A stretch of DNA of 64,000 nt, from positions 248,001-312,000 of the forward strand of contig CANMNB010000003.1 in NCBI GenBank assembly GCA_947499145.1. The letters run 5' to 3'. Shown here piece by piece: positions 16,715-24,886 of this stretch (its first letter is position 1; each line of letters opens with the position of its first letter). This DNA comes from an uncultured Arachnia sp. (GTDB taxonomy: Bacteria > Actinomycetota > Actinomycetes > Propionibacteriales > Propionibacteriaceae). Below the pieces are notes generated by a model. The model did not search any database. It saw only the letters and a list, made by a program, of their open reading frames with translations, and had not been told where the DNA came from. The translations under genes and the position numbers were made by a program.

Positions 16715-17772
16715 GCAGCCCGTTGGAGCCCTACACCGCCGTCCTCGTCGCCTCCTACGGCGGGCCCGACAAGTCGGAGGACGTGCTGCCGTTCATGCGC
16801 AACGCCACCGCTGGTCGCGGCATCCCCGACGAACGCCTCGTGGAGGTCTCCCAGCACTACGAGCTCTTCGGGGGTCGCTCCCCGATCAACCAGCTGAACG
16901 CGGAGCTGATGGATGCCCTGCGAGCGGAGCTGGCGCATCGTGGGATCGAGGTCCCGGTCGTCATCGGCAACCGCAACTGGCACCCGTTCCACGCCGAGAC
17001 CGTACCGGCGCTGCAGGAGGACGGGCACCGTCGCGTCGTCGCGCTCGCCACCGCCGCCTACGGGTCCTACTCCAGCTGCCGGCAGTACCACGAGGACCTC
17101 GAGAAGGCACAGGACGTCGTCGACGGCGCCGTGGAGATCGACAAGGTCGGCCCGTTCTCGCACCGCGGCGCCTACGCCCGAGCGCACGCCCGGGCCCTGG
17201 CCGACGGGGTCCGGCGCCTGCGCCACCAGATCGGTGACGGCCCCCTCCGCGTCGTGTTCGTGACGCACTCCATCCCGATCGCCATGAACGAGGTTTCGGG
17301 CATCAAGTCGGGCCGCGGCACCTACCTCACGCAACATGAGGCCGTGGCGTCGCGGGTCGCGGATCTGGCCTCCCGGGAGTTGGGCGAGGAGCTCGGCTGG
17401 GAACTCACGTTCTGCTCCCGCTCCGGCGCCCCGCACATCCCCTGGCTGGAGCCTGACGTCAACGACCGGCTGCCCGAGATCAAGGCGGAGGGGGTCGCGG
17501 GCGTGGTGGCATCCCCCATCGGGTTCCTGAGCGACCACATGGAGGTCATCTACGACCTCGACACCCAGGCCAACGAGACGGCCCGGGACGCCGACCTGCC
17601 GTACGTCCGCGCTGCCACCATCAACACCGACCCCGAGTTCGTCTCCTTCCTGGCCGACCTTCTCCTCGAGCGGGCGGCCGTGGCACGTGGCGAGGCCAGC
17701 GAAGACGTCGAGCGCCAGCACCTGTGCGCGGAGGGGTGCTGCGTGATGCAGCGTCGCCCGAGCCAGCCCTGA
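16711..17772 (+). CDS. cpfC: Coproporphyrin III ferrochelatase
   Basis: A 353-residue type I chelatase inserting Fe2+ into coproporphyrin III. Conserved features are VASYGGPDKSEDVLPF, the metal-handling His in FVTHSIPIAM and the acidic SDHMEVIYDLD. Cysteines in SSCRQY and in the C-terminal HLCAEGCC match the [2Fe-2S] ligands of actinobacterial ferrochelatases (family knowledge; the cluster itself is not visible in sequence). ATG 16711 overlaps the hemA stop. ChdC follows 16 nt downstream, which supports the coproporphyrin assignment over protoporphyrin ferrochelatase (hemH). Confidence 0.93.
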   Translation: MSSPLEPYTAVLVASYGGPDKSEDVLPFMRNATAGRGIPDERLVEVSQHYELFGGRSPINQLNAELMDALRAELAHRGIEVPVVIGNRNWHPFHAETVPALQEDGHRRVVALATAAYGSYSSCRQYHEDLEKAQDVVDGAVEIDKVGPFSHRGAYARAHARALADGVRRLRHQIGDGPLRVVFVTHSIPIAMNEVSGIKSGRGTYLTQHEAVASRVADLASRELGEELGWELTFCSRSGAPHIPWLEPDVNDRLPEIKAEGVAGVVASPIGFLSDHMEVIYDLDTQANETARDADLPYVRAATINTDPEFVSFLADLLLERAAVARGEASEDVERQHLCAEGCCVMQRRPSQP

Positions 17773-17788
17773 CAACCCGAGGAGTCCC

Positions 17789-18505
17789 ATGACCCAGGTC
17801 CACCCCAGCCGCGACGAGCGGGACGCCGCCGGCGCCGACGTCGAGGCCATCAACAGCGACTCGCTGTACGCCATGTACTCGGTCTTCGCCACCGTGGGCG
17901 GGCTCCCGGAGGGCCTGCACGTGGCCGAGGCGGAGAATGACGTCGCCGGGACCGGCGCCGAGATCCGCGGCTTCTACGACATCGGGGGGTTCCGGGCGGA
18001 TGCCGACCTGATGATGTGGACCACCGCCAAGGATCCGGCCGCACTCCAGGCTGCCTACCACGCCCTGCGTGCCTCGGAACTCGGACGTCATCTGGAGCCC
18101 GTCTGGTCGGTCATGGCCGTCCACCGTCCTGCCGAGTTCAACCGCAGCCACGTCCCGTCGTGCTTCGCCGGCTTCGCTCCTCGCGCCTGGGTCTGCGTGT
18201 ACCCGTTCGTCCGCTCACTCGAGTGGTACAACCTCGACGACGCCGACCGCTCCCGGATGCTGCGCGAGCACGGAATGGCGGCGCGTGACTACCCGGATGT
18301 CATCGCCTCCACGCTCTCCGCCTTCGCGCTGGGAGACTACGAGTGGATGCTGGCGTTCGAAGCCGATGAACTGCACCGCTTGACAGACGTCATGCGGGCC
18401 CAGCGAGCGGTCGAGGCCCGCCTGCACGTGCGCGAGGAGACACCATTCTTCACGGGCCCCCGCGTCGACCTCGCCGGGTGGGCGGCACGGCAACCGACCG
18501 CCTGA
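17789..18505 (+). CDS. chdC: Hydrogen-peroxide-dependent haem synthase (coprohaem decarboxylase)
   Basis: A 238-residue protein of the chlorite-dismutase fold, known as ChdC or HemQ. It converts coprohaem to haem b by two oxidative decarboxylations and is the terminal enzyme of the coproporphyrin pathway. YPFVRSLEWYNL contains the radical-forming Tyr and MLREHGMAARDY the proximal His. ATG 17789 follows CGAGGAG. It is the last gene of hemA-cpfC-chdC. With this gene the window encodes every step from glutamyl-tRNA to haem b. Confidence 0.95.
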   Translation: MTQVHPSRDERDAAGADVEAINSDSLYAMYSVFATVGGLPEGLHVAEAENDVAGTGAEIRGFYDIGGFRADADLMMWTTAKDPAALQAAYHALRASELGRHLEPVWSVMAVHRPAEFNRSHVPSCFAGFAPRAWVCVYPFVRSLEWYNLDDADRSRMLREHGMAARDYPDVIASTLSAFALGDYEWMLAFEADELHRLTDVMRAQRAVEARLHVREETPFFTGPRVDLAGWAARQPTA

Positions 18506-18542
18506 CTTCCTCCCTGGCGACCCACGTGACTCCGGAACGTGG

Positions 18543-18554
18543 TAAAAATGCGCC
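18543..18554 (+). promoter_or_regulatory. Leaderless-type -10 of the GH10 gene
   Basis: TAAAAAT at 18543-18549 is followed by 5 nt and then ATG 18555. The run of A is conspicuous in this GC-rich sequence and no ribosome site is present. The gene thus seems to have its own promoter, separate from the haem operon. Confidence 0.45.
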
Positions 18555-19814
18555 ATGCATGATTTGTCTCACCGCAAAACGAACACGCGGGTCGTCGTCC
18601 TCAAGGACGGCGCTCCCCTCGCCGACAGCACTGTCACCGTCGAACAGGTGGACCACGCCTTCCGGTTCGGCAACATCGGCTTCGAGTTCGTCGACTGGGT
18701 CGGGGGCCCGCCATCGGAGGGTGCCCCGCGCTCCAACCACATCCCGACCGACGACATGGAGGCCTTGGCCGCCAAGTGGTTCGCGGTCTTCAACCAGGCC
18801 ACCCTCCCCTTCTACTGGCGCCAGTTCGAGCCCGTGCAGGGCCACCCGGAGACCGAGCGCCTCATGGCAGCGGCGCGCTGGTTCGTCGACCGTGGCGTCC
18901 CTGTCAAGGGACACCCGCTGCTGTGGCACACATTGGCTCCGCAGTGGCTCATGGACCTCGACGACGCGGCCGTCGAGGAGGCGATCCGCACGCGGATCAC
19001 CCGCGACGTCACCGACTTCGCCGGGGTGGTGGACCTCTGGGACGCCATCAACGAAGTCGTCATCCTGCCTGTCTTCACCGCCGAGGAGAACGCCATCACG
19101 CGGTTGGCCCAGACCAAGGGTCGCGTCGGTATGGTGCGGCTCGCCTTCGAGACTGCTCGCGAGGCCAATCCCAACGCCCGCTTGGTGCTGAACGACTTCG
19201 ACCTCACGGAGGACTACGAGCGACTGATCGAGGAATGCCTCGACGCCGGTATCCAGATCGACGCGCTCGGCCTGCAGACCCACATGCACCAGGGATTCCG
19301 CGGCGCCGACGGCATCTGGGAGCGCATCGAACGGTTCGCACGGTTCGGACTCCCGATCCAGCTCACTGAGACCACGCTCGTCTCCGGGGACCTCATGCCC
19401 CCGGACATCGTCGACCTGAACGACTTCGTCGTCGAGGACTGGCCCACCACGGAGGAGGGCGAGGCACGGCAGGCCGACGACCTGGTGCAGCACTACTCCA
19501 CCGTGTTCGCGCATCCCGCCACGGAATCGCTGACCTACTGGGGCATCACCGATCATGGGTCCTGGCTGGGGGCACCCTGTGGGCTGCTGCGCAAGGATGG
19601 GTCCGCCAAGCCGGGCTACGACGCCATCCATGACCTCATCAAGAACCAATGGTGGTCGGCGCCGACGGAGCTATGCACCGACGCCGGTGGCGGCGTGCTG
19701 GTGGACGGTTTCGCGGGGCGCTACCGCGTCTCGACTCCCGAGGGATCAGCGGAGGTGGACCTGCCCCGCGGTGGTGGCGACGGTATCGTGACCGCGGACA
19801 TCTCCCCCGCCTGA
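18555..19814 (+). CDS. GH10 family endo-beta-xylanase-like protein
   Basis: A 419-residue TIM-barrel retaining glycosidase. The catalytic acid/base Glu is in DLWDAINEVV and the nucleophile Glu in IQLTETTL. GHPLLWHTLAPQWL is the family WH block and ALGLQTHMHQ another. No signal peptide, lipobox or binding module is visible, unlike most secreted xylanases, so a cytoplasmic role on xylo-oligosaccharides or a different beta-glycoside is likely. The C-terminal ~60 residues (after WWSAPTELC) look like a small beta domain. It ends before a strong bidirectional terminator shared with tRNA-Ala copy 2. Confidence 0.8.
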   Translation: MHDLSHRKTNTRVVVLKDGAPLADSTVTVEQVDHAFRFGNIGFEFVDWVGGPPSEGAPRSNHIPTDDMEALAAKWFAVFNQATLPFYWRQFEPVQGHPETERLMAAARWFVDRGVPVKGHPLLWHTLAPQWLMDLDDAAVEEAIRTRITRDVTDFAGVVDLWDAINEVVILPVFTAEENAITRLAQTKGRVGMVRLAFETAREANPNARLVLNDFDLTEDYERLIEECLDAGIQIDALGLQTHMHQGFRGADGIWERIERFARFGLPIQLTETTLVSGDLMPPDIVDLNDFVVEDWPTTEEGEARQADDLVQHYSTVFAHPATESLTYWGITDHGSWLGAPCGLLRKDGSAKPGYDAIHDLIKNQWWSAPTELCTDAGGGVLVDGFAGRYRVSTPEGSAEVDLPRGGGDGIVTADISPA

Positions 19815-19828
19815 CCAACCCACACACA

Positions 19829-19866
19829 ACGAGGGCCCCGCACCACACCTGGTGCGGGGCCCTCGT
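19829..19866. terminator. Bidirectional terminator, 17-bp perfect stem
   Basis: Arms 19829-19845 and 19850-19866 pair perfectly around a 4-nt loop (CACC). The stem is GC-rich and has no U-run. It lies 14 bp after the GH10 stop and 3 bp past the CCA of the oppositely transcribed tRNA-Ala, so it can end both transcripts. Confidence 0.85.
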
Positions 19867-19872
19867 CATTGG

Positions 19873-19945
19873 TGGAGCTAAGGGGATTCGAACCCCTGGC
19901 CTCTTCCATGCCATGGAAGCGCGCTACCAACTGCGCCATAGCCCC
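19873..19945 (-). tRNA. tRNA-Ala(GGC), copy 2, CCA encoded
   Basis: A 73-nt cloverleaf on the minus strand with anticodon GGC, identical to copy 1 except for one variable-loop base. The templated CCA occupies 19872-19870. Upstream on the minus strand a TATCCT -10 (19966-19961) is present but no good -35 was found. It lies in the same orientation as copy 1, 15.4 kb away. Confidence 0.95.
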
Positions 19946-19999
19946 GAATGGAACTGTGAAAGGATAGCGCAGCGCCCCAACCGCGGCGAAATCGGCCGG

Positions 20000-21013
20000 C
20001 TACTTCCACCCGAGCTCCTGGGCAACGATCAGGAGGTTCTCCATCCAGTGGGCGTTGTACTCCACCCCCAGCTGGCTGGGCATGGTGAAGAGCACGTAGT
20101 CGGCCGCCGCGACGGCCTCATCGGCCGCCAGCATCCGCGCCACGTCCTCCACGCTCCCGACGAACTGCGGTCCCGAGCGGGCGGAGACGCCCTCCAGGAT
20201 CCCCACGGCGTCGCCCGAGCCGGCATGGCGCCCGAAGTACCGCCGGTCGTCGTCGCTCGTGATCGGGAAGGCCGGGCGCGTGACGGCCGCCTTCGGGCTC
20301 CCCTCGTGCCCGGCACGCGCGAAGGCTTCCCGGAAGGCGCGTACCTGGTCTGCCTGCTGGACGTGGAAAGGTCTCCCGTCCTCCGCGAGCAGCAACGTCG
20401 AACTGACGAGGTTCATGCCTTGCTGTCCTGCCCAGACGCCGGTCTCGTGCGTCCCGGCTCCCCACCAGATCCTCTCCGGGAGACCGGGGCTGAGCGGTCG
20501 GATGGGCAGGTCAGGCTCCTCGACGCCGAACTGCGAGGCCCGGTGCGACCTGGCCACGGGCTCCCCGGCGATCGCCCGCCGGAAGAGTTCCGCCTTGGAG
20601 CGCGCGTGGTCGGACCACGACTCGTCCTCTCCCAGGTGGTACCCGAAGCGGGCCTGTCCGTCGGCGGCTTGCTCGGGGCTGCCCCTGCTCACCCCGAGCT
20701 GGAGGCGTCCGCCGCTGAGCAGATCCGTGGCCGCCGCCTCCTCGGCGAGGTACAGCGGGTTCTCGTAGCGCAGGTCCACCACCCCGGTGCCGACGTCGAT
20801 CCGACGCGTGCGCGCGGCCATGGCGCTCAGGAGGGGGAACGGGGCGGCCAGGGACTCCTCGAAGTGGTGCACCCGCAGCCAGGCGCCGTCGAACCCGATC
20901 TCCTCGGCGCGCACGGCGAGCTCGACGTGCTGCAGCAGGGAGTCGGCGGCGGTGCCGACCCGGGCGCCGGGGACGTCGCGGTAGTGACCGAACGACAGGA
21001 ATCCGATATGCAT
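20000..21013 (-). CDS. LLM-class flavin-dependent oxidoreductase
   Basis: A 337-residue bacterial-luciferase-like monooxygenase or reductase using FMN or F420. Family features are the N-terminal IGFLSFGHYRD strand, FDGAWLRVHHFEE, VDLRYENPLYLAEEAA (the LLM LRYGNPLRLAEE block) and LGVSRGSPEQ. Start ATG 21013 follows GGGAGGGTGTC. A palindrome overlapping the -10 upstream suggests repression. The substrate is unknown. In the genome it stands alone on the minus strand between tRNA-Ala and the phosphatase gene. Confidence 0.85.
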   Translation of the reverse strand: MHIGFLSFGHYRDVPGARVGTAADSLLQHVELAVRAEEIGFDGAWLRVHHFEESLAAPFPLLSAMAARTRRIDVGTGVVDLRYENPLYLAEEAAATDLLSGGRLQLGVSRGSPEQAADGQARFGYHLGEDESWSDHARSKAELFRRAIAGEPVARSHRASQFGVEEPDLPIRPLSPGLPERIWWGAGTHETGVWAGQQGMNLVSSTLLLAEDGRPFHVQQADQVRAFREAFARAGHEGSPKAAVTRPAFPITSDDDRRYFGRHAGSGDAVGILEGVSARSGPQFVGSVEDVARMLAADEAVAAADYVLFTMPSQLGVEYNAHWMENLLIVAQELGWK

Positions 21014-21028
21014 GACACCCTCCCACAC

Positions 21029-21049
21029 ATAGTTGAAGTGTGAACTATA
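21029..21049. promoter_or_regulatory. Palindromic operator candidate over the LLM gene promoter
   Basis: ATAGTT (21029-21034) and its complement AACTAT (21043-21048) flank 8 bp. On the minus strand the right arm overlaps a TATAGT -10 element (21049-21044), about 30 bp before the oxidoreductase ATG. Placement over the -10 fits a repressor such as a MarR- or TetR-type protein. None is encoded next to it. Confidence 0.45.
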
Positions 21050-21667
21050 TCATCCGTGGAGGTGGGGAGGGACGTTGTGGCTGATGACCCACGCCACGTC
21101 GTCATCCGTGATACCGATCTCGCTCCAGTGGCCGTTCCTGAGCCCGCCCAGAATCCTCGACTGCGCCGGGATCCCGACGAGGTGCTGGGCCAGTTGCGCG
21201 AAACAAAAACCGTGCCCCACGACCAACACCTCGTGGCCGCGGTGACGGTCGACAATCTCGCGGATGGCCGGGGACACTCGCGCCACCATCTCGGCGACGG
21301 TCTCCCCGGTGGCCGACCGGCGGAAGTCCTGGCCCGCGAAGTACATCTCCGCGAACCCGGGATACTCGACCTCGATCTCCCTCCGGGTGAGCCCGCTCCA
21401 GGAACCGACATTGATCTCCTGGAGCCGGTGGTCCAGCACGACGGGCAGGCCGAGGTCGCCAGCCACCACCTCCGCGGTGTGGCGGGCCCGGACGAGGTCG
21501 GAGGAGTACACGGCGGTGAAGTCGCGTCCGCCCAGCGTCCGGGCGGCAGCGTGGGCCTGCTCGACGCCGACGGCGTCCAGCTCGACGTCGGCCTGGCCCT
21601 GCATCCGTCCGGTGTCGTTCCACTCCGTCTGTCCGTGACGGAGGAGGACCAGAGTGGTGGTCCTCAC
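21050..21667 (-). CDS. Histidine-phosphatase family protein (phosphoglycerate-mutase-like)
   Basis: A 205-residue broad-specificity phosphatase. The RHG catalytic motif LVLLRHGQTEWN starts at residue 6. The second His is in VVGHGFCFAQL, and SSDLVRARHTAE carries the phosphate-binding Arg. The GTG start overlaps the rsfS stop (GTGA). It is the last gene of the operon small membrane protein-nadD-rsfS-phosphatase. A role in NAD or central metabolism is plausible from position, but the substrate cannot be determined. Confidence 0.88.
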   Translation of the reverse strand: MRTTTLVLLRHGQTEWNDTGRMQGQADVELDAVGVEQAHAAARTLGGRDFTAVYSSDLVRARHTAEVVAGDLGLPVVLDHRLQEINVGSWSGLTRREIEVEYPGFAEMYFAGQDFRRSATGETVAEMVARVSPAIREIVDRHRGHEVLVVGHGFCFAQLAQHLVGIPAQSRILGGLRNGHWSEIGITDDDVAWVISHNVPPHLHG

Positions 21668-22071
21668 CAGCCGGCGGGCAGGTCGTCGTCCGCCTCGGAC
21701 TCCGGCTCCGGGATGTCGAGCTCGAGCGGGATCTGGGGGCAGTCCTTCCAGAGCCGCTCGAGGTTGTACAGGGAACGCTCCTCGGTGTGCTGGACGTGCA
21801 CCACGAAGTCGATGTAGTCGAGCAGCACCCAACGGTTCTCCCGGTCGCCCTCGCGCCGGACCGGCTTGCGCCCGGTCTTCAGGAGCGCCTCCTCGACGCC
21901 GTCCACCACGGCGCCCACCTGTCGTTCGTTCTTCGCGCTGGCGATGAGGAACACGTCGGTGATGGCGAGCTGCTCGCTCACGTCGAAGGCGACGATGTTG
22001 GTGGCGAACTTGTTGGCGGCGGCCTGGGCTGCCTCTTGGACGGGCGGGATGACGTCGTCAGCTACGGTCAA
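21664..22071 (-). CDS. rsfS: Ribosome silencing factor RsfS
   Basis: A 135-residue RsfS/Iojap protein that binds L14 on the 50S subunit and blocks subunit joining. The core block [22 protein letters not shown] and the ending [17 protein letters not shown] define the family. The start appears to be TTG 22071, inside the 3' end of nadD (14-nt overlap) and preceded by GGAG. No ATG or GTG fits the conserved N-terminus. The nadD-rsfS pair is widely conserved. Confidence 0.92.
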   Translation of the reverse strand: MTVADDVIPPVQEAAQAAANKFATNIVAFDVSEQLAITDVFLIASAKNERQVGAVVDGVEEALLKTGRKPVRREGDRENRWVLLDYIDFVVHVQHTEERSLYNLERLWKDCPQIPLELDIPEPESEADDDLPAGW

Positions 22072-22726
22072 CGGGAACTCCTGACTCGGGATGCGGGTAG
22101 AGGCCCCGCTTCTGGATGTACTGCACGATACCGTCGGGCACCAGGTACCAGATGGGTTCCCCCGCGGCCACCCGGGTGCGGCAGTCGGTGGACGAGATGG
22201 CCAGCGCCGGAACCTCCAGCAATGTGACCCGGTCCGCCGGGAGGTGCTTGAGGTCGTCGGCCGTCATCGGCACCCCCGGTCGAGTGACCCCGACGAAGTG
22301 CGCGAGGTCGAACAGTTCGTCCGCGCCGTGCCACGTGAGGATCTGCCGCACGGCGTCCGCGCCCGTGATGAAGAACAGGTCCGTCTCCGCACCGCGTTCG
22401 CGGCGCAGGTCCTTGAGGGTGTCGACGGTGTAGGTGTTGCCCGGCCGGTCAATGTCGACGCGGGAGACGGAGAAGCGTGGGTTGGACGCCGTCGCGATGA
22501 CCGTCATGAGGTACCGGTCCTCGGCCTGGGACACCTCCCGGTGGGACTTCTGCCATGGCACACCGGTGGGAACGAAGACCACCTCGTCGAGGCCGAACTT
22601 GTCGGCGACCTCACTGGCCGCCACGAGGTGCCCGTGGTGGATGGGGTCGAAGGTGCCGCCCATCACACCCAGTCGATACCGGCGCCCGTTCCCCTGCCGG
22701 GCGGTCCACAGCTCGGTGGAAGTCAC
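22058..22726 (-). CDS. nadD: Nicotinate-nucleotide adenylyltransferase
   Basis: A 222-residue enzyme making deamido-NAD from nicotinate mononucleotide and ATP. The nucleotidyltransferase motif [15 protein letters not shown] and the C-terminal [14 protein letters not shown] (SSTxIR-like) are present. GTG 22726 is chosen because it overlaps the stop of the 47-residue gene as GTGA. An internal ATG at 22663 would start inside the catalytic motif and is excluded. Confidence 0.93.
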   Translation of the reverse strand: MTSTELWTARQGNGRRYRLGVMGGTFDPIHHGHLVAASEVADKFGLDEVVFVPTGVPWQKSHREVSQAEDRYLMTVIATASNPRFSVSRVDIDRPGNTYTVDTLKDLRRERGAETDLFFITGADAVRQILTWHGADELFDLAHFVGVTRPGVPMTADDLKHLPADRVTLLEVPALAISSTDCRTRVAAGEPIWYLVPDGIVQYIQKRGLYPHPESGVPVDRS

Positions 22727-22866
22727 TTGGAGTGCGGCCGGCCCGAGCCCATGCCCACCACCCACAGGAGCGCGATCAGCATGACGGCGAGGGCAAGGAT
22801 GCCCATCACGATGCTCGGCACGGCCGGCTCGGAGTGGGCGGTTTCCAGGAGAGTCGCAAGAACCAT
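22723..22866 (-). CDS. 47-residue single-span membrane protein upstream of nadD
   Basis: A short frame starting [10 protein letters not shown] with one transmembrane helix (about residues 17-38) and a polar end GSGRPHSK. The stop overlaps nadD GTG as GTGA. The start follows a TAGGAT hexamer at 7 nt, so both ends are fixed by independent signals. No function is known to me. Small hydrophobic genes between proA and nadD occur in related actinobacteria, as far as I recall. Confidence 0.75.
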   Translation of the reverse strand: MVLATLLETAHSEPAVPSIVMGILALAVMLIALLWVVGMGSGRPHSK

Positions 22867-22879
22867 GGGCGCGATCCTA
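22867..22879 (-). promoter_or_regulatory. Leaderless promoter of the small protein-nadD-rsfS operon
   Basis: On the minus strand TAGGAT (22879-22874) is followed by 7 nt and ATG 22866. No Shine-Dalgarno is present. It makes the operon independent of the upstream proA gene, which ends 15 bp before it. Confidence 0.55.
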
Positions 22880-22894
22880 TCCACTCAGCCGCGC

Positions 22895-24136
22895 TCAGGC
22901 ACGGACCTGACCGTCGCCCTCCACCACGTACTTGGTGGAGGTCATCTCCGGCAGCCCCATGGGACCACGGGCGTGCAGCTTCTGCGTCGAGATCCCGATC
23001 TCGGCCCCGAAGCCGAACTCGCCGCCGTCGACGAAACGACTGGAGGCGTTGACCAGGACGGCGGCGGCATCCACCTCGGCGACGAACTTGTCCGCGGAGC
23101 GCCGGTCCTCGGTGACGATGGTCTCCGAATGCCCGGTGGTGTAGCGGCGGATGTGCGCGATCGCCTCGTCGAGGTCGCTCACCACCTTGGAGGCGATGTC
23201 GAGCGACAGGTACTCCGCTTCGAACTCGTCATCGCGGGCCGGGACGACGGCATCGGAGAGCGAGCACACCGCCTCGTCGCCGTGCACGGTGACGTCGTTG
23301 GCCGCCAGCGCCTCGAGCGCACGGGGCAGGAACTCGGGGGCGATGTCCTGGTGCACGAGCAGCGTCTCGACCGCGTTGCAGACGCTGCAGCGTTGCACCT
23401 TGGCGTTGAGCATGATGTCCAGGGCCATGTCGATGTTCGCTGAGGCGTCGACGTAGAGGTGGCAGTTTCCGGTGCCCGTCTCGATGACGGGGACCTTGGC
23501 CCCCTCGACGACGGCGTTGATCAGGCCGGCGCCACCCCGCGGGATGAGGACGTCAACGAGTCCCCGTGCCGCCATCATCTCGCTGGTCACCTCGCGGCCA
23601 CCCTCGACGAGGTTGACGCAGTTCGGATCCACTCCGACGTGCTCGAGGCCGGCACGCAATGCCGCCGTGGTGGCCAGGTTCGTCGTCATCGCCGAGCTGG
23701 ATCCGCGCAGCAGGACGGCGTTGCCGGACTTCAGCGCGATGCCCGCCGCGTCCGCGGTGACGTTGGGGCGCGCCTCGTAGATGATGCCCACCACGCCGAA
23801 CGGCACCCGCACCTGCGTGACCTTGACACCGTTGGCGAGCCGCCAGCCGCGCACGACGTCCCCGACCGGGTCCGGCAGCGCCGCCAGGTCCCGCAACCCA
23901 CCCACCATCTGGGCTATGCGCCCGGGGTTCAGGGCCAGGCGGTCGATGATGGCAGGATCCGTGCCCGCGTCCTGCGCCACCTCGACGTCGACGGCGTTGG
24001 CCTCGAGGAGCGCCTCCTGCGCATCGGCCAACGAGTCGGCCATGGCATGGAGGGCCGCGTCCTTGGCCTGTCGGTTGAGGGAGGCCAGTTGGCGGCTGGC
24101 CTCCCGGGCTGCGCGTGCCTGATCAGTGAAGCTCAT
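22895..24136 (-). CDS. proA: Gamma-glutamyl phosphate reductase
   Basis: A 413-residue NADPH-dependent aldehyde-dehydrogenase-fold enzyme, the second step of proline synthesis. The catalytic Cys lies in VQRCSVCNAVETLLVH, and VPVIETGTGNCHLYVD and GEFGFGAEIGISTQKLHARGP are family blocks. ATG 24136 is preceded by TAGACT with an 8-nt gap and no ribosome site, so it may be leaderless. proB lies 0.75 kb upstream, separated by the PQ-loop gene. Confidence 0.96.
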   Translation of the reverse strand: MSFTDQARAAREASRQLASLNRQAKDAALHAMADSLADAQEALLEANAVDVEVAQDAGTDPAIIDRLALNPGRIAQMVGGLRDLAALPDPVGDVVRGWRLANGVKVTQVRVPFGVVGIIYEARPNVTADAAGIALKSGNAVLLRGSSSAMTTNLATTAALRAGLEHVGVDPNCVNLVEGGREVTSEMMAARGLVDVLIPRGGAGLINAVVEGAKVPVIETGTGNCHLYVDASANIDMALDIMLNAKVQRCSVCNAVETLLVHQDIAPEFLPRALEALAANDVTVHGDEAVCSLSDAVVPARDDEFEAEYLSLDIASKVVSDLDEAIAHIRRYTTGHSETIVTEDRRSADKFVAEVDAAAVLVNASSRFVDGGEFGFGAEIGISTQKLHARGPMGLPEMTSTKYVVEGDGQVRA

Positions 24137-24181
24137 GGCACGCCAGTCTACGGTGACCTCCGGGAGTCTGGCCCCGGGTGA

Positions 24182-24811
24182 TCATCCTGGCAGCGGCTGT
24201 GCGGGCCCGGGGGTCCCGTCCAGCGGTCCATCCCTGCGGAGTCGGTGGAGGTAGTAGGCGAACGAGACGGCCATCATCGTCGAGAGGGACCCAGCCGCGA
24301 TTCGGATGGCCCATTCCCCCTCGATGATCCCCCAGGTGAGCCAGAGCCACTGGACCAGGAGAGCGAGGGCCAGGAACGGCCCGGAGACGCCGTCGACACG
24401 GAAGGAGCGCATCATGGCGCGCAACTGCGCGAAGGTCCCCAGGAACGGTGGCACTGCGATCACGGCACCGTACACCGCGGACCCGAAGAGGACGTCGGTG
24501 GCCGCGCCGGCGAGGATCACGGCGAAGGGCAGCGGCAGCATGAGCCAGAACGACTCCCGCCGCTCCCGGGCGATGAGCAGCAGGATCCACAGGGCGGTCG
24601 CGGTCAGGAGGATGTTGGGCACCTGCATCTGCTCGACGCCGACGTAGAAGCCGTGGAAGGCCCAGGCCCCCGTCGTGCCCCCGGCGATCTGCCACGACCG
24701 GGTGGAGACGCCCAGGGTGGTGCGGGTGCGCAACAGGCGCGCCAGCTGCGGGAGGTTGGACAGCACGCCAAGCACGGCGGCCGTCCAACCGAAGAGTTCG
24801 ACGGGGGTCAC
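24182..24811 (-). CDS. PQ-loop/SWEET-like membrane protein
   Basis: A 209-residue membrane protein with about seven hydrophobic helices. Two PQ-loop-like repeats are visible: LGVLSNLPQLARLLRTR with GVSTRSW at the N-terminus, and a degenerate second (PPFLGTFAQLRAMM...GVSG). This resembles fused SemiSWEET sugar or PQ-loop amino-acid transporters. GTG 24811 follows CCAGGAGATGTC. It sits between proB and proA, on the same strand, with its own TAGGAT promoter over the proB stop. A substrate is not deducible. Confidence 0.7.
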   Translation of the reverse strand: MTPVELFGWTAAVLGVLSNLPQLARLLRTRTTLGVSTRSWQIAGGTTGAWAFHGFYVGVEQMQVPNILLTATALWILLLIARERRESFWLMLPLPFAVILAGAATDVLFGSAVYGAVIAVPPFLGTFAQLRAMMRSFRVDGVSGPFLALALLVQWLWLTWGIIEGEWAIRIAAGSLSTMMAVSFAYYLHRLRRDGPLDGTPGPAQPLPG

Positions 24812-24828
24812 GACATCTCCTGGACGAT

Positions 24829-24849
24829 GCGCCCGCCCCAGGCGGGCGC
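24829..24849 (-). terminator. GC hairpin between proB and the PQ-loop gene
   Basis: GCGCCCGCC and GGCGGGCGC pair perfectly (9 bp) around a 3-nt loop. It lies 35 bp past the proB stop and 18 bp before the next GTG, with no U-run. It could end proB transcription or fold in the leader of the next gene. Confidence 0.45.
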
Positions 24850-24880
24850 CTTCCGGGCAGGGCCCGGGTGGTACGGCTCC

Positions 24881-24886
24881 ATCCTA
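24881..24886 (-). promoter_or_regulatory. TAGGAT -10 hexamer over the proB stop
   Basis: TAGGAT on the minus strand overlaps the proB stop codon TAG (24886-24884). It could drive the PQ-loop gene independently of proB, giving a leader of about 60 nt that contains the GC hairpin. Confidence 0.35.

Noticed and set aside
4427-19945. A 15-kb genomic island between the two tRNA-Ala copies
   Set aside because: The enclosed genes are a complete haem pathway and look like core genes. Only the segment left of copy 1 carries mobile-element genes.
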